From CADEDH01 sp965216205 (GTDB lineage Bacteria; Actinomycetota; Acidimicrobiia; Acidimicrobiales; SZUA-35), in NCBI GenBank assembly GCA_965216205.1, contig OZ244139.1, forward strand, positions 3,596,001-3,660,000: a stretch of DNA of 64,000 bases, read 5' to 3'. Both the position numbers and the translations under genes were made by a program. Each line of letters starts with the position of its first letter. Position 1 is the stretch's first letter. Under the pieces are notes generated by a model, which did no database searches, was not told where the DNA came from, and worked only from the letters and a program-made list of their open reading frames with translations. This document shows, piece by piece, positions 7,924 through 16,113 of the stretch.

Positions 7924-8015
7924 CGAAGGTCTTCCAGAATCGACCGGGTGTGAAGCCGGTCACCGCTCGACACGAGTGGGTGAAGTGAGCTTGATCGGCG
8001 AACAGCAGGAGAATC
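7916..8015 (-). pseudogene. C-terminal stump of an AraC-family regulator
   Basis: Only the last 28 or so codons are recognisable: FADQAHFTHSCRAVTGFTPG followed by RFWKTFDV. This is the second helix-turn-helix and the closing G-x-T-P-x-x-F signature of AraC/XylS regulators. Similarity ends at about 8002, directly after a stretch unrelated to the family and close to the end of the CaiB gene, so the N-terminal sensor domain and first helix-turn-helix are gone. The stop overlaps the start of the VOC gene. It cannot encode a working regulator. Confidence 0.6.
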
Positions 8016-8060
8016 GCGCCCGTCGGGCGACGATGTCCGGATCCGAGTCGACGCCACGTG

Positions 8061-9251
8061 TCAGATGATGCTGCGCGCCTCCAGATCGGCGATCTCGTCG
8101 GCCCCGAGACCCACCAGTTCGCCGTAGACCGTCGCATTGTCGGCGCCGAGTGCTGGACTCGGGTCGAGCGCTCGCAGCTCGCTGCCGTGCCACCGGATCG
8201 GGCTGTGGGGCAGCGGCACCTCGCCGAGCTCGGGGTGGTCTATCCACTGCAGCGCTCCCCGCCGGTGCTGGGCCTCGTCGCGCACCACCTCGTCGACGAT
8301 GCGCACGGCAGCCGCCGGCACGTGGGCCTGCTGCAACGCGGCGGTCACCTCGTCTCGCGGGCGGGACGAGCTCCACGATTCGATCAGCGAATCGACCTCG
8401 GCCATACGTTCGACACGATCGTTGTTCGCCCGGTAGCGGGGATCGTCGACGAGGTCGCCACGCCCGATGACCTCGAGGATCGAGCGCCAGTGCCGGTTCG
8501 TGACCGCGATCAGCGCGACGTGCCCGTCAGCGCAGGGATAGACGTCATAGGGCGCGACCCCGAGCGAGGCGTGCTTGTTGCCCTGCCTGGTCGTCTCACC
8601 GTGGCGGAACCACCCGTCCAGATTGGTGGAGAGCGGCAGGTAGGCGGCGTCGGCCATCGAGATCTCGACCGACCGCCCTCGACCCGTCCTCGCAACCTCG
8701 AACAGGGCGGTGGTGATGGCGCCGTAGAGGTGGGTGCCGCCGAGGAAGTCGATGTAGGCGACGCCGGCCCGTACCGGTCCCTGATCGGGGAATCCGGTCA
8801 CGCTCATCGCCCCCGTGTGGGCCTGGACGGTGACGTCCATGGCCGGCACCGACGCCTCCGCATCGAGCCCGAAGCCGCAGGCGTGGGCGTAGACGAGCTT
8901 CGGGTTGTGCTCGACGAGGTCGTCGAAGGAGATGCCGAGGCGCTCGGGAACGCCCGGGGCGTAGTTCACCAGCATCACGTCGGCCTGGGTGACGAGGCGC
9001 TTCAGGAGCGCCACCCCGTCGGGAGACTTGAGGTCGAGGGTGATGGCCTCCTTCGACGAGTTGAGCATCGCGAACGGGAGCGACTTGCCCCGCCCGCGAA
9101 GCGGCTCGCCCCTGCGCTGCTCCACCTTGATGACCCGGGCTCCGGCCATGGCGAGGAGGAAGCCGGCGTAGGGGCCCTGGTAGATCTGGCCGAGGTCGAG
9201 CACGACGATGCCGTCCAGCGGCAGGGGACGGACGCCGCCGGCCGAGGTCAC
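8061..9251 (-). CDS. CaiB/BaiF (family III) CoA-transferase
   Basis: 396 residues, standard length for family III CoA transferases, which move CoA between carboxylic acids through an aspartyl-CoA thioester. Family features in order: LPLDGIVVLDLGQIYQGPYAG at the N-terminus, GARVIKVEQ, the catalytic-Asp region PAMDVTVQAHTGAMSVTG near residue 145, and the GVAPYDVYPCADGHVAL block at about 230. The GTG start has a GGAGGG site about eight bases upstream. It is the last gene of a four-gene leftward operon with an acyl-CoA dehydrogenase 25 bases upstream, so a role in activating a carboxylic acid for oxidation is likely. The substrate is unknown. Confidence 0.88.
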   Translation of the reverse strand: MTSAGGVRPLPLDGIVVLDLGQIYQGPYAGFLLAMAGARVIKVEQRRGEPLRGRGKSLPFAMLNSSKEAITLDLKSPDGVALLKRLVTQADVMLVNYAPGVPERLGISFDDLVEHNPKLVYAHACGFGLDAEASVPAMDVTVQAHTGAMSVTGFPDQGPVRAGVAYIDFLGGTHLYGAITTALFEVARTGRGRSVEISMADAAYLPLSTNLDGWFRHGETTRQGNKHASLGVAPYDVYPCADGHVALIAVTNRHWRSILEVIGRGDLVDDPRYRANNDRVERMAEVDSLIESWSSSRPRDEVTAALQQAHVPAAAVRIVDEVVRDEAQHRRGALQWIDHPELGEVPLPHSPIRWHGSELRALDPSPALGADNATVYGELVGLGADEIADLEARSII

Positions 9252-9276
9252 GCCGCCGCCCTCCGGCCGGTGGCCC

Positions 9277-10443
9277 TCACTTGTACGAGCCGCCGATCAG
9301 CTCGCGGGCCATGATCAGCCGCTGGACCTCACTGGGTCCCTCGCCGATGCGGCGGATCCGAAGCTCCCGGTACCACCGCTCGAGGGGGAGGTCCTTGGTC
9401 ATGCCCAGGCCGCCGTGGATCTGCATCGCCCGGTCGACGACCCGACCGGCGCCCTCGCTCGCGACGAGCTTGGCCATCGCCGCCTCGGTGCGGAACTCCT
9501 CGCCCCGGTCTGCTTTCTGGGCGGCGTCGAGGATGCACCATCGGGCGTGGCGGATGTCGATCTCGTTGTCGACGATCATCCACTGCACCGCCTGCTTCGA
9601 CGCGAGCGCACCGCCGAACGCGTGGCGGCTCCTGGCCCAGTCGATCGCCATCTCCTGGGCCTTGATCGCCGCCCCGAGGCAGCCGGCGGCGTACGGGATG
9701 CGCTGCCGACTGAGCCGATCGTTGGCGATCGCAAAACCACGGTTCACCTCGCCGAGCACGTTGGCGGCCGGCACCCGCAGGTCGTCGATGTGGATCTCGG
9801 TGGCGTAGTGGGTGCTGCGCAGGGTGTGCACCACCCGCTGCACGTTGAACCCGGGCCACGCGGTCTCCACGATGAACGCGGTGACGCCGTTGCGACCTGG
9901 GTCGTCGGACGTCCTGGCGAACAGCAGTGCGTAGTCGGCCTTGTCGGCGCCGCTGATGAAGACCTTCGACCCGTTCAGGATCCAGTCGTCGCCGTCCTGG
10001 TAGCCGCGGGTCTGGATGGCACGGGCAGGATCGCTCCCACCGGATGGCTCGGTGAGGGCGAAGCAGCCCCGCAGCTCACCCCGCAGCGTCGGGAAGAGGT
10101 ACTTCTCCTTCTGCTCGTCGGTCGCTTCATAGAGCTGGGCCAGTCCGGCGCCGCCGAAGGTTCCGTAGCAGGGGTTGTAGAGGCCGGCGCGATGTTGGCT
10201 CATCTCGATCGCCATCAGCGCCCGGGTGGTGACGTCGAGGCCCGGTCCGCCGAACTCGGCGGGGATGTCGAGCCCGTAGAAGCCCATCGCCTTCGTCTTG
10301 GCCACGAGCCGTTCGTGATCGGCCGAGGCCAACGCGCCGGCGTCGGGGTCGAGCTCGGCTTCGAGCGGGACGATCTCGTCGGCCACGAACCGGCGGACGG
10401 TCTCGATGATCATCTGCTGCTCGTCTGACGGTTGCAGGTCCAT
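9277..10443 (-). CDS. acyl-CoA dehydrogenase
   Basis: 388 residues, standard for FAD-dependent acyl-CoA dehydrogenases that introduce the alpha-beta double bond. Signature 1 reads CFALTEPSGGSDPA near residue 130, and the FAD/interface block QIHGGLGMTKDLPLERWYRE is followed by RIGEGPSEVQR, whose Glu is the expected catalytic base for short-chain-type members. The frame extends upstream, but the ATG at 10443 (MDLQPSDEQQMIIETVRRF) begins exactly where family proteins do. It is co-directional with the downstream CoA-transferase and the upstream small protein; the operon probably oxidises one particular acyl-CoA. Confidence 0.92.
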   Translation of the reverse strand: MDLQPSDEQQMIIETVRRFVADEIVPLEAELDPDAGALASADHERLVAKTKAMGFYGLDIPAEFGGPGLDVTTRALMAIEMSQHRAGLYNPCYGTFGGAGLAQLYEATDEQKEKYLFPTLRGELRGCFALTEPSGGSDPARAIQTRGYQDGDDWILNGSKVFISGADKADYALLFARTSDDPGRNGVTAFIVETAWPGFNVQRVVHTLRSTHYATEIHIDDLRVPAANVLGEVNRGFAIANDRLSRQRIPYAAGCLGAAIKAQEMAIDWARSRHAFGGALASKQAVQWMIVDNEIDIRHARWCILDAAQKADRGEEFRTEAAMAKLVASEGAGRVVDRAMQIHGGLGMTKDLPLERWYRELRIRRIGEGPSEVQRLIMARELIGGSYK

Positions 10444-10487
10444 GTGCTCGGTGACGCTCCTCGCTGATCGGGCTCGTGGTCGGTCGT

Positions 10488-10829
10488 TCAGGAACCGCCC
10501 GGCGAGAGCCGACCGGTGGGGATGGCGTCGGCGTGGCTGGCGGCCGGCGGGCGATCGTGGTCGAACCGGTGCACCATCATCAGCTCCTCCCAGCGGCTGA
10601 GGTAGCCGTGGGTCAGCTCCCATCGAACACGGGTCGCGTCCGGGCCGATCCGAGCCACCTCCCGCTCGATCGCGGTTCGCAGGCCGAAGGTCTCGTTGCC
10701 GCCGCCATAGCCGATGTAGATAACGTCGCCGGCGGGATCACCGAGCTGGAAGACGCCGAGCTGGGCCGGCAGATCGTCGGTGACGACCGACGACAGCTCG
10801 ATCCACGGCTTGTGGAGGCGCAGGCTCAT
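10488..10829 (-). CDS. uncharacterised small protein, possibly GIY-YIG-like fold
   Basis: 113 residues. The central segment LGVFQLGDPAGDVIYIGYGG resembles the two-strand GIY...YIG core of GIY-YIG proteins, followed by FGLRTAIEREV. No obvious catalytic Arg or Glu arrangement can be confirmed, so nuclease activity is not claimed. The end (YLSRWEELMMVHRF) is helical, then polar. I recall similar small proteins beside acyl-CoA dehydrogenase genes, and here it lies between a VOC gene and the dehydrogenase. ATG at 10829 is preferred over a TTG nine bases earlier. Function unknown. Confidence 0.55.
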   Translation of the reverse strand: MSLRLHKPWIELSSVVTDDLPAQLGVFQLGDPAGDVIYIGYGGGNETFGLRTAIEREVARIGPDATRVRWELTHGYLSRWEELMMVHRFDHDRPPAASHADAIPTGRLSPGGS

Positions 10830-10855
10830 CACCACCAAGTGTTAGCCGGCCGAGA

Positions 10856-11257
10856 TCACCCCGTCGACTCACCGGCGTCACCCGTGCCCGGGTCGGCCAG
10901 CTCGTCGAGCGGGCAGGCGAAGCTGACCTCGTGACCGTCGGGATCGAGGATGTGGAAGTACCGCTCGCCCCAAGGGGCGTCGCTCGGCTCGAACGATGGC
11001 TCGTACCCCGCATCGACATAGCGCTGCCACACGTCGTCGGGCGACGGCACGTGGATGATGAACCGACCCCAGTGCCCGTTCGGCCCGGTCGGCTCGATCG
11101 AGAGGTTGAGGTAGTTCCGACCGACCCGTAGCGAGGTGAACCGCTGGTGGGGCCCGCCGAAGACGATCGGGAAGCCGGCCACTTCGTAGAACGCCACGGC
11201 GCGGGCCATGTCGTCGGTCAGCAGTGTGATGGCGTTGAGCTCGGGCTCGTTGGGCAC
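10856..11257 (-). CDS. VOC family protein
   Basis: 133 residues, the normal size of a single VOC domain. The N-terminus (NAITLLTDDMARAVAFYEVAGF) and the end (YFHILDPDGHEVSFACPL) carry the paired beta-alpha-beta motifs with potential metal ligands. The GTG at 11257 starts the domain directly; the frame is open further upstream, but those codons run into the divergent promoter region. It is the first gene of the leftward acyl-CoA operon, 26 bases before the next gene. Members include methylmalonyl-CoA epimerase and glyoxalase, but neither can be assigned. Confidence 0.75.
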   Translation of the reverse strand: MPNEPELNAITLLTDDMARAVAFYEVAGFPIVFGGPHQRFTSLRVGRNYLNLSIEPTGPNGHWGRFIIHVPSPDDVWQRYVDAGYEPSFEPSDAPWGERYFHILDPDGHEVSFACPLDELADPGTGDAGESTG

Positions 11258-11377
11258 ATCGACACTGTGTAGCTGCCAGCCGAGCGGCGCGTCGATCCCG
11301 AGACGCGTCGATAGTCTCGGAACCACAAGTCCGGTCGCATCCGCCGCGCACCCAGGACGCATAGGGCAAAGGCACCC

Positions 11378-13459
11378 ATGGCTTCACCTCCCGACCTCGG
11401 TATCGACGGGATCGGTGATCTCGCGCCGCTCGAGTCCGGTGATCCTTCGATCTACCGCGCCCGGGAAGCTCGCGATCACCGCCTCGTGGCGATCCGGATC
11501 CTCGACACTCGACGCGCTCCGCTGCTCCCCCGGCGCCGGCTCGACCTGCGTCGATCGCCCCTCCACGAGTTCGCGCTGACCGACGGGGTCGTGCCCGTTC
11601 TGCGGACCGGCAGGACCAGCGGTGGCGACCGGTACCTGATGATGCCGTACTACCCGGCCGGCTCCCTCGCCGATCAGCTCGCCCACGGCTCGGCGCCGTG
11701 GTTCGCGTCGACGGAGCTGATCGCCCAGATCGCCGGGATCGTCGCCCGCGGCCATCTCGACGACGTAGTGCTCACCGGCATCGAGCCGGCCAGGATCCTG
11801 TTGGCCGACGCCAACACACCGCTGCTGGCCGTCTACGGCATGGCGACCCGACGGATCGACGACGCTCGTCCGAGCTACCGGGCGCCGGAACTGGACGACC
11901 GCGAACAGGACCGCGACCAGCCAACGCCACAGGCCGACGTCTTCAGCCTCGGGTTGACGCTGGCCGCTCTCATCGTCGGACGTCCCCCCACGGGCACTGC
12001 CCACCGCGACCTGATCGCCGACGTCGAGGCCTTGGCCCCCGGCCGTATCTTCGACGTGATCGCCAAGGCCACCGAGGAGCGGCCGTCGGACCGTCACCAC
12101 AGCGCAGGCGAACTGGCCGTGTCGCTCCAGGCGACGATCGGCCGAGACCGGGGAGCCGATCGGGCACCGGGCGGACGCGCCGCGCTCGACTTCGACCTCG
12201 ATGCCATGCTCGCGGCACCGGCAACCACCGCCCCGGCCGGATCAGCCGGACCCGTCCCATCGCCCGCCGACGCCGATCGGCTCGTACGGCGCACACCGCC
12301 TCCACTGCCACCGCAGCGCGAGGCCCATGGCCAGAACGGTCGCCCACAGGACGGCGGTGGTGAGGACGGCAGGGTCGACGGCGGCACGATTGATGGCTGC
12401 ACGATTGATGGCGGCCCGGTGGCTGGTGATGACATCGTGATCAACCTCGTCGACGACGAGATCGAGCGCGGGCGCGACGACAGGCCCCCGGCCCACGAGC
12501 CTCCCCCTCCCATCCTGGCGCCGCCGGTCGACCCCCTCGGTCTCGTCGACCACGACGACCTGCCCTTCCGCCCGCCCGACCGGCAGCCGGTCACCCACGA
12601 CACGAGCCGGTTCGCCCACCTCCTCGATCCGCTCCTGATGACGTGGCTCCAGCTTCGCCGCTCGCTCGGCGCCCTCGTGGCGATCATCGCGCTCCTCGTG
12701 GTCGCGGGGATCGTGGCAACGGTCGTGCTCCAGCAGCGACAGGCGTCCCAGACCGGAAGCGGTGTCATCGTCACTGCGACCACCCCGATCGACGAGGCCC
12801 CACCCTTCACCTTCGGCGCCACCAGCATCGCTCCCGCCTTCCTGGAGCCGCCCGCCACCCATCGGAACGCCGTCGAGGCCGGGCTCACCCCGCCGACGGT
12901 CACCCGCTCCGACCCGACGAGTCAGGAGGTGGTCCGACCCCGCCCCACGCCGAGCTCGGCCGTCGAGGCGGTACAGCCACGAGCCGGCGCACCGGCAGAC
13001 GACCTGGCGGTGGCGACGGCATCGTCGCGGCCACCGGCTGGGTCGGTGTCGGCTACGGCGCTGACGCCGGCGCCGGCCGGGCCGGTGGCGACGGCAGCGA
13101 CCGTCGCCCGACGATCGGGCACCGCGCCGACCGGACCGACCACGGCGGTCTCCGTCACCACGGCCGACACCGAGCGGTTGGCGATCTCGGTCGCCGCGGT
13201 CCGGCTCCGGCAGACGAGCGCCCGCATCGTGGTGACCAGCCCGAGCTGTGTCACCACCGACTTCACCTACTCCGCCATCGCTGCCGGGGGTCGGGAGCAC
13301 CTGAGCGGCGGGAGCCGCTGCTCGACCTCGCACACCCTGAACCTCGGTCAGGTCACCGCAGCACTGCGCCCGGGAACCGCCTACACCGTGTGGGTAACCG
13401 CCGCCGACCAGCTCGGCCGCTCCGTCACCTCGCAGGTGTCGTTCACCACTCTTCCCTGA
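11378..13459 (+). CDS. membrane-anchored Ser/Thr pseudokinase
   Basis: 693 residues. Residues about 10-260 follow the eukaryotic-type kinase fold, but every catalytic landmark is replaced. The VAIK lysine is R40 (VAIR). The HRDxKPxN loop reads L132-T-G-I-E-P-A-R139, losing the Asp, Lys and Asn. DFG reads V152-Y-G. APE (RAPE, about 168-171) and the helix F aspartate region (ADVFSLGLTLA) remain. A Pro/Asp/Gly-rich linker follows, with short GGTIDG repeats, then one transmembrane helix at about 428-450 and an outside part ending in a fibronectin-III-like beta domain (about 600-693). It is therefore probably a signalling scaffold rather than an enzyme. The start has AAAGG six bases upstream of the ATG. 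No partner kinase or phosphatase is adjacent. Confidence 0.75.
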   Translation: MASPPDLGIDGIGDLAPLESGDPSIYRAREARDHRLVAIRILDTRRAPLLPRRRLDLRRSPLHEFALTDGVVPVLRTGRTSGGDRYLMMPYYPAGSLADQLAHGSAPWFASTELIAQIAGIVARGHLDDVVLTGIEPARILLADANTPLLAVYGMATRRIDDARPSYRAPELDDREQDRDQPTPQADVFSLGLTLAALIVGRPPTGTAHRDLIADVEALAPGRIFDVIAKATEERPSDRHHSAGELAVSLQATIGRDRGADRAPGGRAALDFDLDAMLAAPATTAPAGSAGPVPSPADADRLVRRTPPPLPPQREAHGQNGRPQDGGGEDGRVDGGTIDGCTIDGGPVAGDDIVINLVDDEIERGRDDRPPAHEPPPPILAPPVDPLGLVDHDDLPFRPPDRQPVTHDTSRFAHLLDPLLMTWLQLRRSLGALVAIIALLVVAGIVATVVLQQRQASQTGSGVIVTATTPIDEAPPFTFGATSIAPAFLEPPATHRNAVEAGLTPPTVTRSDPTSQEVVRPRPTPSSAVEAVQPRAGAPADDLAVATASSRPPAGSVSATALTPAPAGPVATAATVARRSGTAPTGPTTAVSVTTADTERLAISVAAVRLRQTSARIVVTSPSCVTTDFTYSAIAAGGREHLSGGSRCSTSHTLNLGQVTAALRPGTAYTVWVTAADQLGRSVTSQVSFTTLP

Positions 13460-13485
13460 GCTTTCGGCTGGAACCGGCCCACCGG

Positions 13486-13491
13486 TACGGT
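13486..13491 (+). promoter_or_regulatory. -10 hexamer TACGGT, leaderless-type
   Basis: TACGGT is followed by seven bases and the GTG at 13499 of the MBL-fold gene. No ribosome-binding site is present between them. This favours GTG 13499 over the ATG at 13526 as the start. Confidence 0.4.
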
Positions 13492-13498
13492 TCTGCCC

Positions 13499-14647
13499 GT
13501 GCACGAATCAGCGCCAGCGAGACCGATGCGTGAGGAGCGGCGCCCGCCGGTCGAGACGATCGACGAGGTCGCGCCGGGGGTTCTCCGACTCCAACTGCCG
13601 ATCTCGATGCCCGGTCTGGGTCACGTCAACTGCTATGCGATGGAGGACTCCCGCGGGGTAGCCCTGGTCGACCCAGGGCTACCCGGCCCGTCCACCTGGC
13701 GTCACCTCAAGCGACGATTGACCGAGGCCGGCCTGCCCATCGAGCGGGTCCACACCGTCGTCGTCACCCACTCCCACCCCGACCACTTCGGGCAGGCGGA
13801 ACGCCTCCGGAGCCGGTTCGGCGCCGAGATCGTCACCCACGAGAGCTTCCGGACCTTCCTCGACCCCGGTGCCGAGGCCGACGACCACGACGTCTACACG
13901 GTCATCGAGTCGACCGACGCCGAGGTGCAGGTCGACGGCACAGCCGAGGACGATCCGATCGCCCTCCCGGCGAGCGTCGACCGCACGAGCGGCAGCCCGT
14001 TCTCGCGGACGACGCCGTGGGGCGGCAAGCCATTCCAGTTGCCGATCACTCGGCGGCTGCAGTACTGGGCGATGCGACGGGCCGCCGGCATGTTCATGAG
14101 CTCGCCGACACCGACCCGACGGGTGGAGGAGGCGGAGGTGATCACACTGGGCGACCGGGAGTGGGTGTCGGTGCACACCCCCGGTCACACCCAGGACCAT
14201 CTCTGCCTGTGGGACCCGGCCAACGGGGTCATGATCAGCGGCGACCACATACTGCCCACGATCACACCTCACATCTCGGGCATGGGGGTCACCGCCGACC
14301 CGCTGGCCGACTTCATGCGGAGTCTCGATCGCATGCACACCCTCGACGGGATCACGACCGTCCTGCCGGCCCACGGCCTCGTCTTCGACGACCTGGGCGG
14401 CCGCGCCGCCGACATCAAGGCCCACCACCAGGAACGCCTCGACACCCTGCGCGAGGCAGGCGAACGTCTGGGGCGGGCCACCGTGCACGACTACATGCAG
14501 GCGCTGTTCCAACGTCGATCGTGGGGGTCGATGGCGGAGAGCGAGACCTACGCCCATCTCGAGCACCTCCGACTGCAGCGACAGGCAACGGTCAGCAACG
14601 AGGGTTCAGAGCTCCGCTACGAGATCGTCGACTCGCCAGGGAGCTGA
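13499..14647 (+). CDS. MBL-fold metallo-hydrolase
   Basis: 382 residues. The metallo-beta-lactamase signature THSHPDHFGQ lies at about residues 90-99, with a further metal ligand expected in VSVHTPGHTQDHLCLW (about 222-237), the Asp in MISGDHILP, and a His in LPAHGLVF. This is the glyoxalase-II-like branch with a C-terminal helical domain (DIKAHHQERLDTLREA), similar to predicted hydroxyacylglutathione-hydrolase-type or SdsA-like enzymes. The substrate is unknown. A 30-residue insertion rich in Asp and Gly (about 125-160) separates the metal site from the rest. The gene stands alone between the pseudokinase and a 340-base gap. Confidence 0.85.
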   Translation: MHESAPARPMREERRPPVETIDEVAPGVLRLQLPISMPGLGHVNCYAMEDSRGVALVDPGLPGPSTWRHLKRRLTEAGLPIERVHTVVVTHSHPDHFGQAERLRSRFGAEIVTHESFRTFLDPGAEADDHDVYTVIESTDAEVQVDGTAEDDPIALPASVDRTSGSPFSRTTPWGGKPFQLPITRRLQYWAMRRAAGMFMSSPTPTRRVEEAEVITLGDREWVSVHTPGHTQDHLCLWDPANGVMISGDHILPTITPHISGMGVTADPLADFMRSLDRMHTLDGITTVLPAHGLVFDDLGGRAADIKAHHQERLDTLREAGERLGRATVHDYMQALFQRRSWGSMAESETYAHLEHLRLQRQATVSNEGSELRYEIVDSPGS

Positions 14648-14839
14648 CGACGACCCTGAATGCCCAGCTCAGCGGGGATTCGACCGCGATGTCCCATTGG
14701 CGCAGTGCGGGTAACGCGATATGATTCGGCTCGTCCGATCGGCGTGGCAACTTTGTTCGGACCTCACTTCTCACAACGAAGCAACTCTCGACGCGGGATT
14801 GGCGCGGCTCCCCGGGCACGCCGCCTTGTCCCCAACCTC

Positions 14840-14876
14840 GGGGCGTGGTCGATGCGCGGCGGCACGACCACGCCCC
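14840..14876. terminator. 12-bp perfect inverted repeat, possible terminator
   Basis: GGGGCGTGGTCG and its exact complement flank a 13-base loop. The run TCTCCGATCTTCTCC follows on the plus strand. It could end transcription from the MBL gene. There is no true T-run, so the assignment is tentative. Confidence 0.35.
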
Positions 14877-14974
14877 TCTCCGATCTTCTCCGCCCGCGCG
14901 ATTCCCGCCACCGTCATTTCCGCCGACGGCGAACGGGGGCCGGCCCACCGATCGACGTGCCCGGGACCGACGAG

Positions 14975-14980
14975 TAGGTT
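14975..14980 (+). promoter_or_regulatory. -10 hexamer TAGGTT, leaderless-type
   Basis: TAGGTT, seven bases, then the GTG at 14988 of the methyltransferase gene. No Shine-Dalgarno sequence lies between them. Confidence 0.45.
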
Positions 14981-14987
14981 GTCGCTC

Positions 14988-16061
14988 GTGACCGACGAAC
15001 TCGACCAGGACGAGCTCAAGCGGCTGGGATTCGCCGTCTGGAGCTACAAGATGGGTGAGCAGGTGTCGCTGATGATCCACCTCGGCGATCGCCTCGGGAT
15101 CTACCGGCACCTGCAGGGTGCCGGCCCGATGACGACCGGCGAGGTCGCAGCGGGCACCGGTCTCGACGAGCGCCTCGTGCGGGAGTGGCTGCTCGGGCAG
15201 GCGGCAGCCAAGCTCATCGACCGCCACGACGACGGCCGGTTCGAGCTCAGTCCGGTCCAGGCGGCCCTCCTCGCCGACGAGGAGGGCTCGCTCGCCTTCG
15301 CCGCGGGGGCGTTCCGGGGCGGCAGCGATCCCGCCCACATCGATGCGCTGGTCGAGTCGTTCCGAACCGGTCTCGGTGTCTCCTACGAGCGGCAGGGAAC
15401 GGCCGCCGCGGCGGGCCTGGCCCGGATGACCGGACCCTGGTCGCGATTGGCTCTCACCTCGGTGATACTGCCGGCGCTCGACGGTGTGGTGGCGAAGCTC
15501 GAGGCGGGCGGAACCGTGGTCGACGTCGGGTGCGGGGCGGGCGTGACCTGCCTCACGATCGGCGAGGCGTTCCCCCAGAGCCGCTGCATCGGCTACGACC
15601 CGTCGTCGATCGCAGTGGGTCTCGCCAACGACGCCGCTGCGGAGGCCGGGCTGACCAACGTCTCCTTCGTGGCGGCCGGGGCCGAGGAGCTGCCCGACGA
15701 CCTCGACGCCGACCTGGTGATCTGCTTCGACTGCCTGCACGACATGCCGTTCCCCGACAAGGCGGCCGCCGCGATTCGAGGTGCCATCGCCGACGACGGG
15801 ACCTGGCTCATCAAGGACATCCGGTCGACCGGCTCGTTCGAGAAGGACCGCCGGAACCCGCTCCTTGCCATGTTCTACGGGTTCTCGGTGGCGTCGTGCC
15901 TGCAGTCCGCGCTGTCCGAACCGGGTGGGATGGGTCTCGGCACGCTCGGGCTGCACCCGGAGGTGGCGGAGTCGCTCGTCCGCGACGCCGGTTTCGGAAC
16001 GTTCATCCAGCACGACTTCGAGGACGCTGCCAACCTGTACTACGAGGCGCGGGTGGGCTGA
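14988..16061 (+). CDS. class I SAM-dependent methyltransferase with winged-helix N-terminus
   Basis: 357 residues. Residues about 20-85 form a winged-helix dimerisation domain (MIHLGDRLGIYRHLQG, then TTGEVAAGTGLDERLVREWL). The SAM-binding motif VVDVGCGAGVTCLTIGEAF lies near residue 170, followed by CIGYDPS and CFDCLHDMPFP. This is the architecture of bacterial relatives of rhodanese/S25-type methyltransferases; the acceptor is unknown. The GTG at 14988 is supported by a hexamer TAGGTT seven bases upstream. It is followed after 52 bases by the helicase gene, which has its own promoter-like hexamer. Confidence 0.82.
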   Translation: MTDELDQDELKRLGFAVWSYKMGEQVSLMIHLGDRLGIYRHLQGAGPMTTGEVAAGTGLDERLVREWLLGQAAAKLIDRHDDGRFELSPVQAALLADEEGSLAFAAGAFRGGSDPAHIDALVESFRTGLGVSYERQGTAAAAGLARMTGPWSRLALTSVILPALDGVVAKLEAGGTVVDVGCGAGVTCLTIGEAFPQSRCIGYDPSSIAVGLANDAAAEAGLTNVSFVAAGAEELPDDLDADLVICFDCLHDMPFPDKAAAAIRGAIADDGTWLIKDIRSTGSFEKDRRNPLLAMFYGFSVASCLQSALSEPGGMGLGTLGLHPEVAESLVRDAGFGTFIQHDFEDAANLYYEARVG

Positions 16062-16100
16062 CGCCGCCGTCGAGCCGCTCCGGCCGCACGTCTGTGGCCG

Positions 16101-16106
16101 TATCCT
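16101..16106 (+). promoter_or_regulatory. -10 hexamer TATCCT, leaderless-type
   Basis: TATCCT, seven bases, then the GTG at 16114 of the helicase gene; no ribosome-binding site in between. Confidence 0.45.
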
Positions 16107-16113
16107 GCTGTGG

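Larger units (their letters stand above)
14648..14987. other. 340-base intergenic region without a recognisable gene
   Basis: Open frames here have no family resemblance or ribosome sites. The upstream extension of the methyltransferase frame (ATG at 14721) is unlikely to be translated because its composition is unlike a protein start. The region holds a strong inverted repeat (14840-14876) and the putative promoter of the methyltransferase. Its first part is less GC-rich than its surroundings. Confidence 0.5.

Noticed and set aside
14721..14987. ATG at 14721 as start of the methyltransferase
   Set aside because: The added 89 residues are unlike any family member, while GTG 14988 has a promoter hexamer at the right distance and begins the winged-helix domain.
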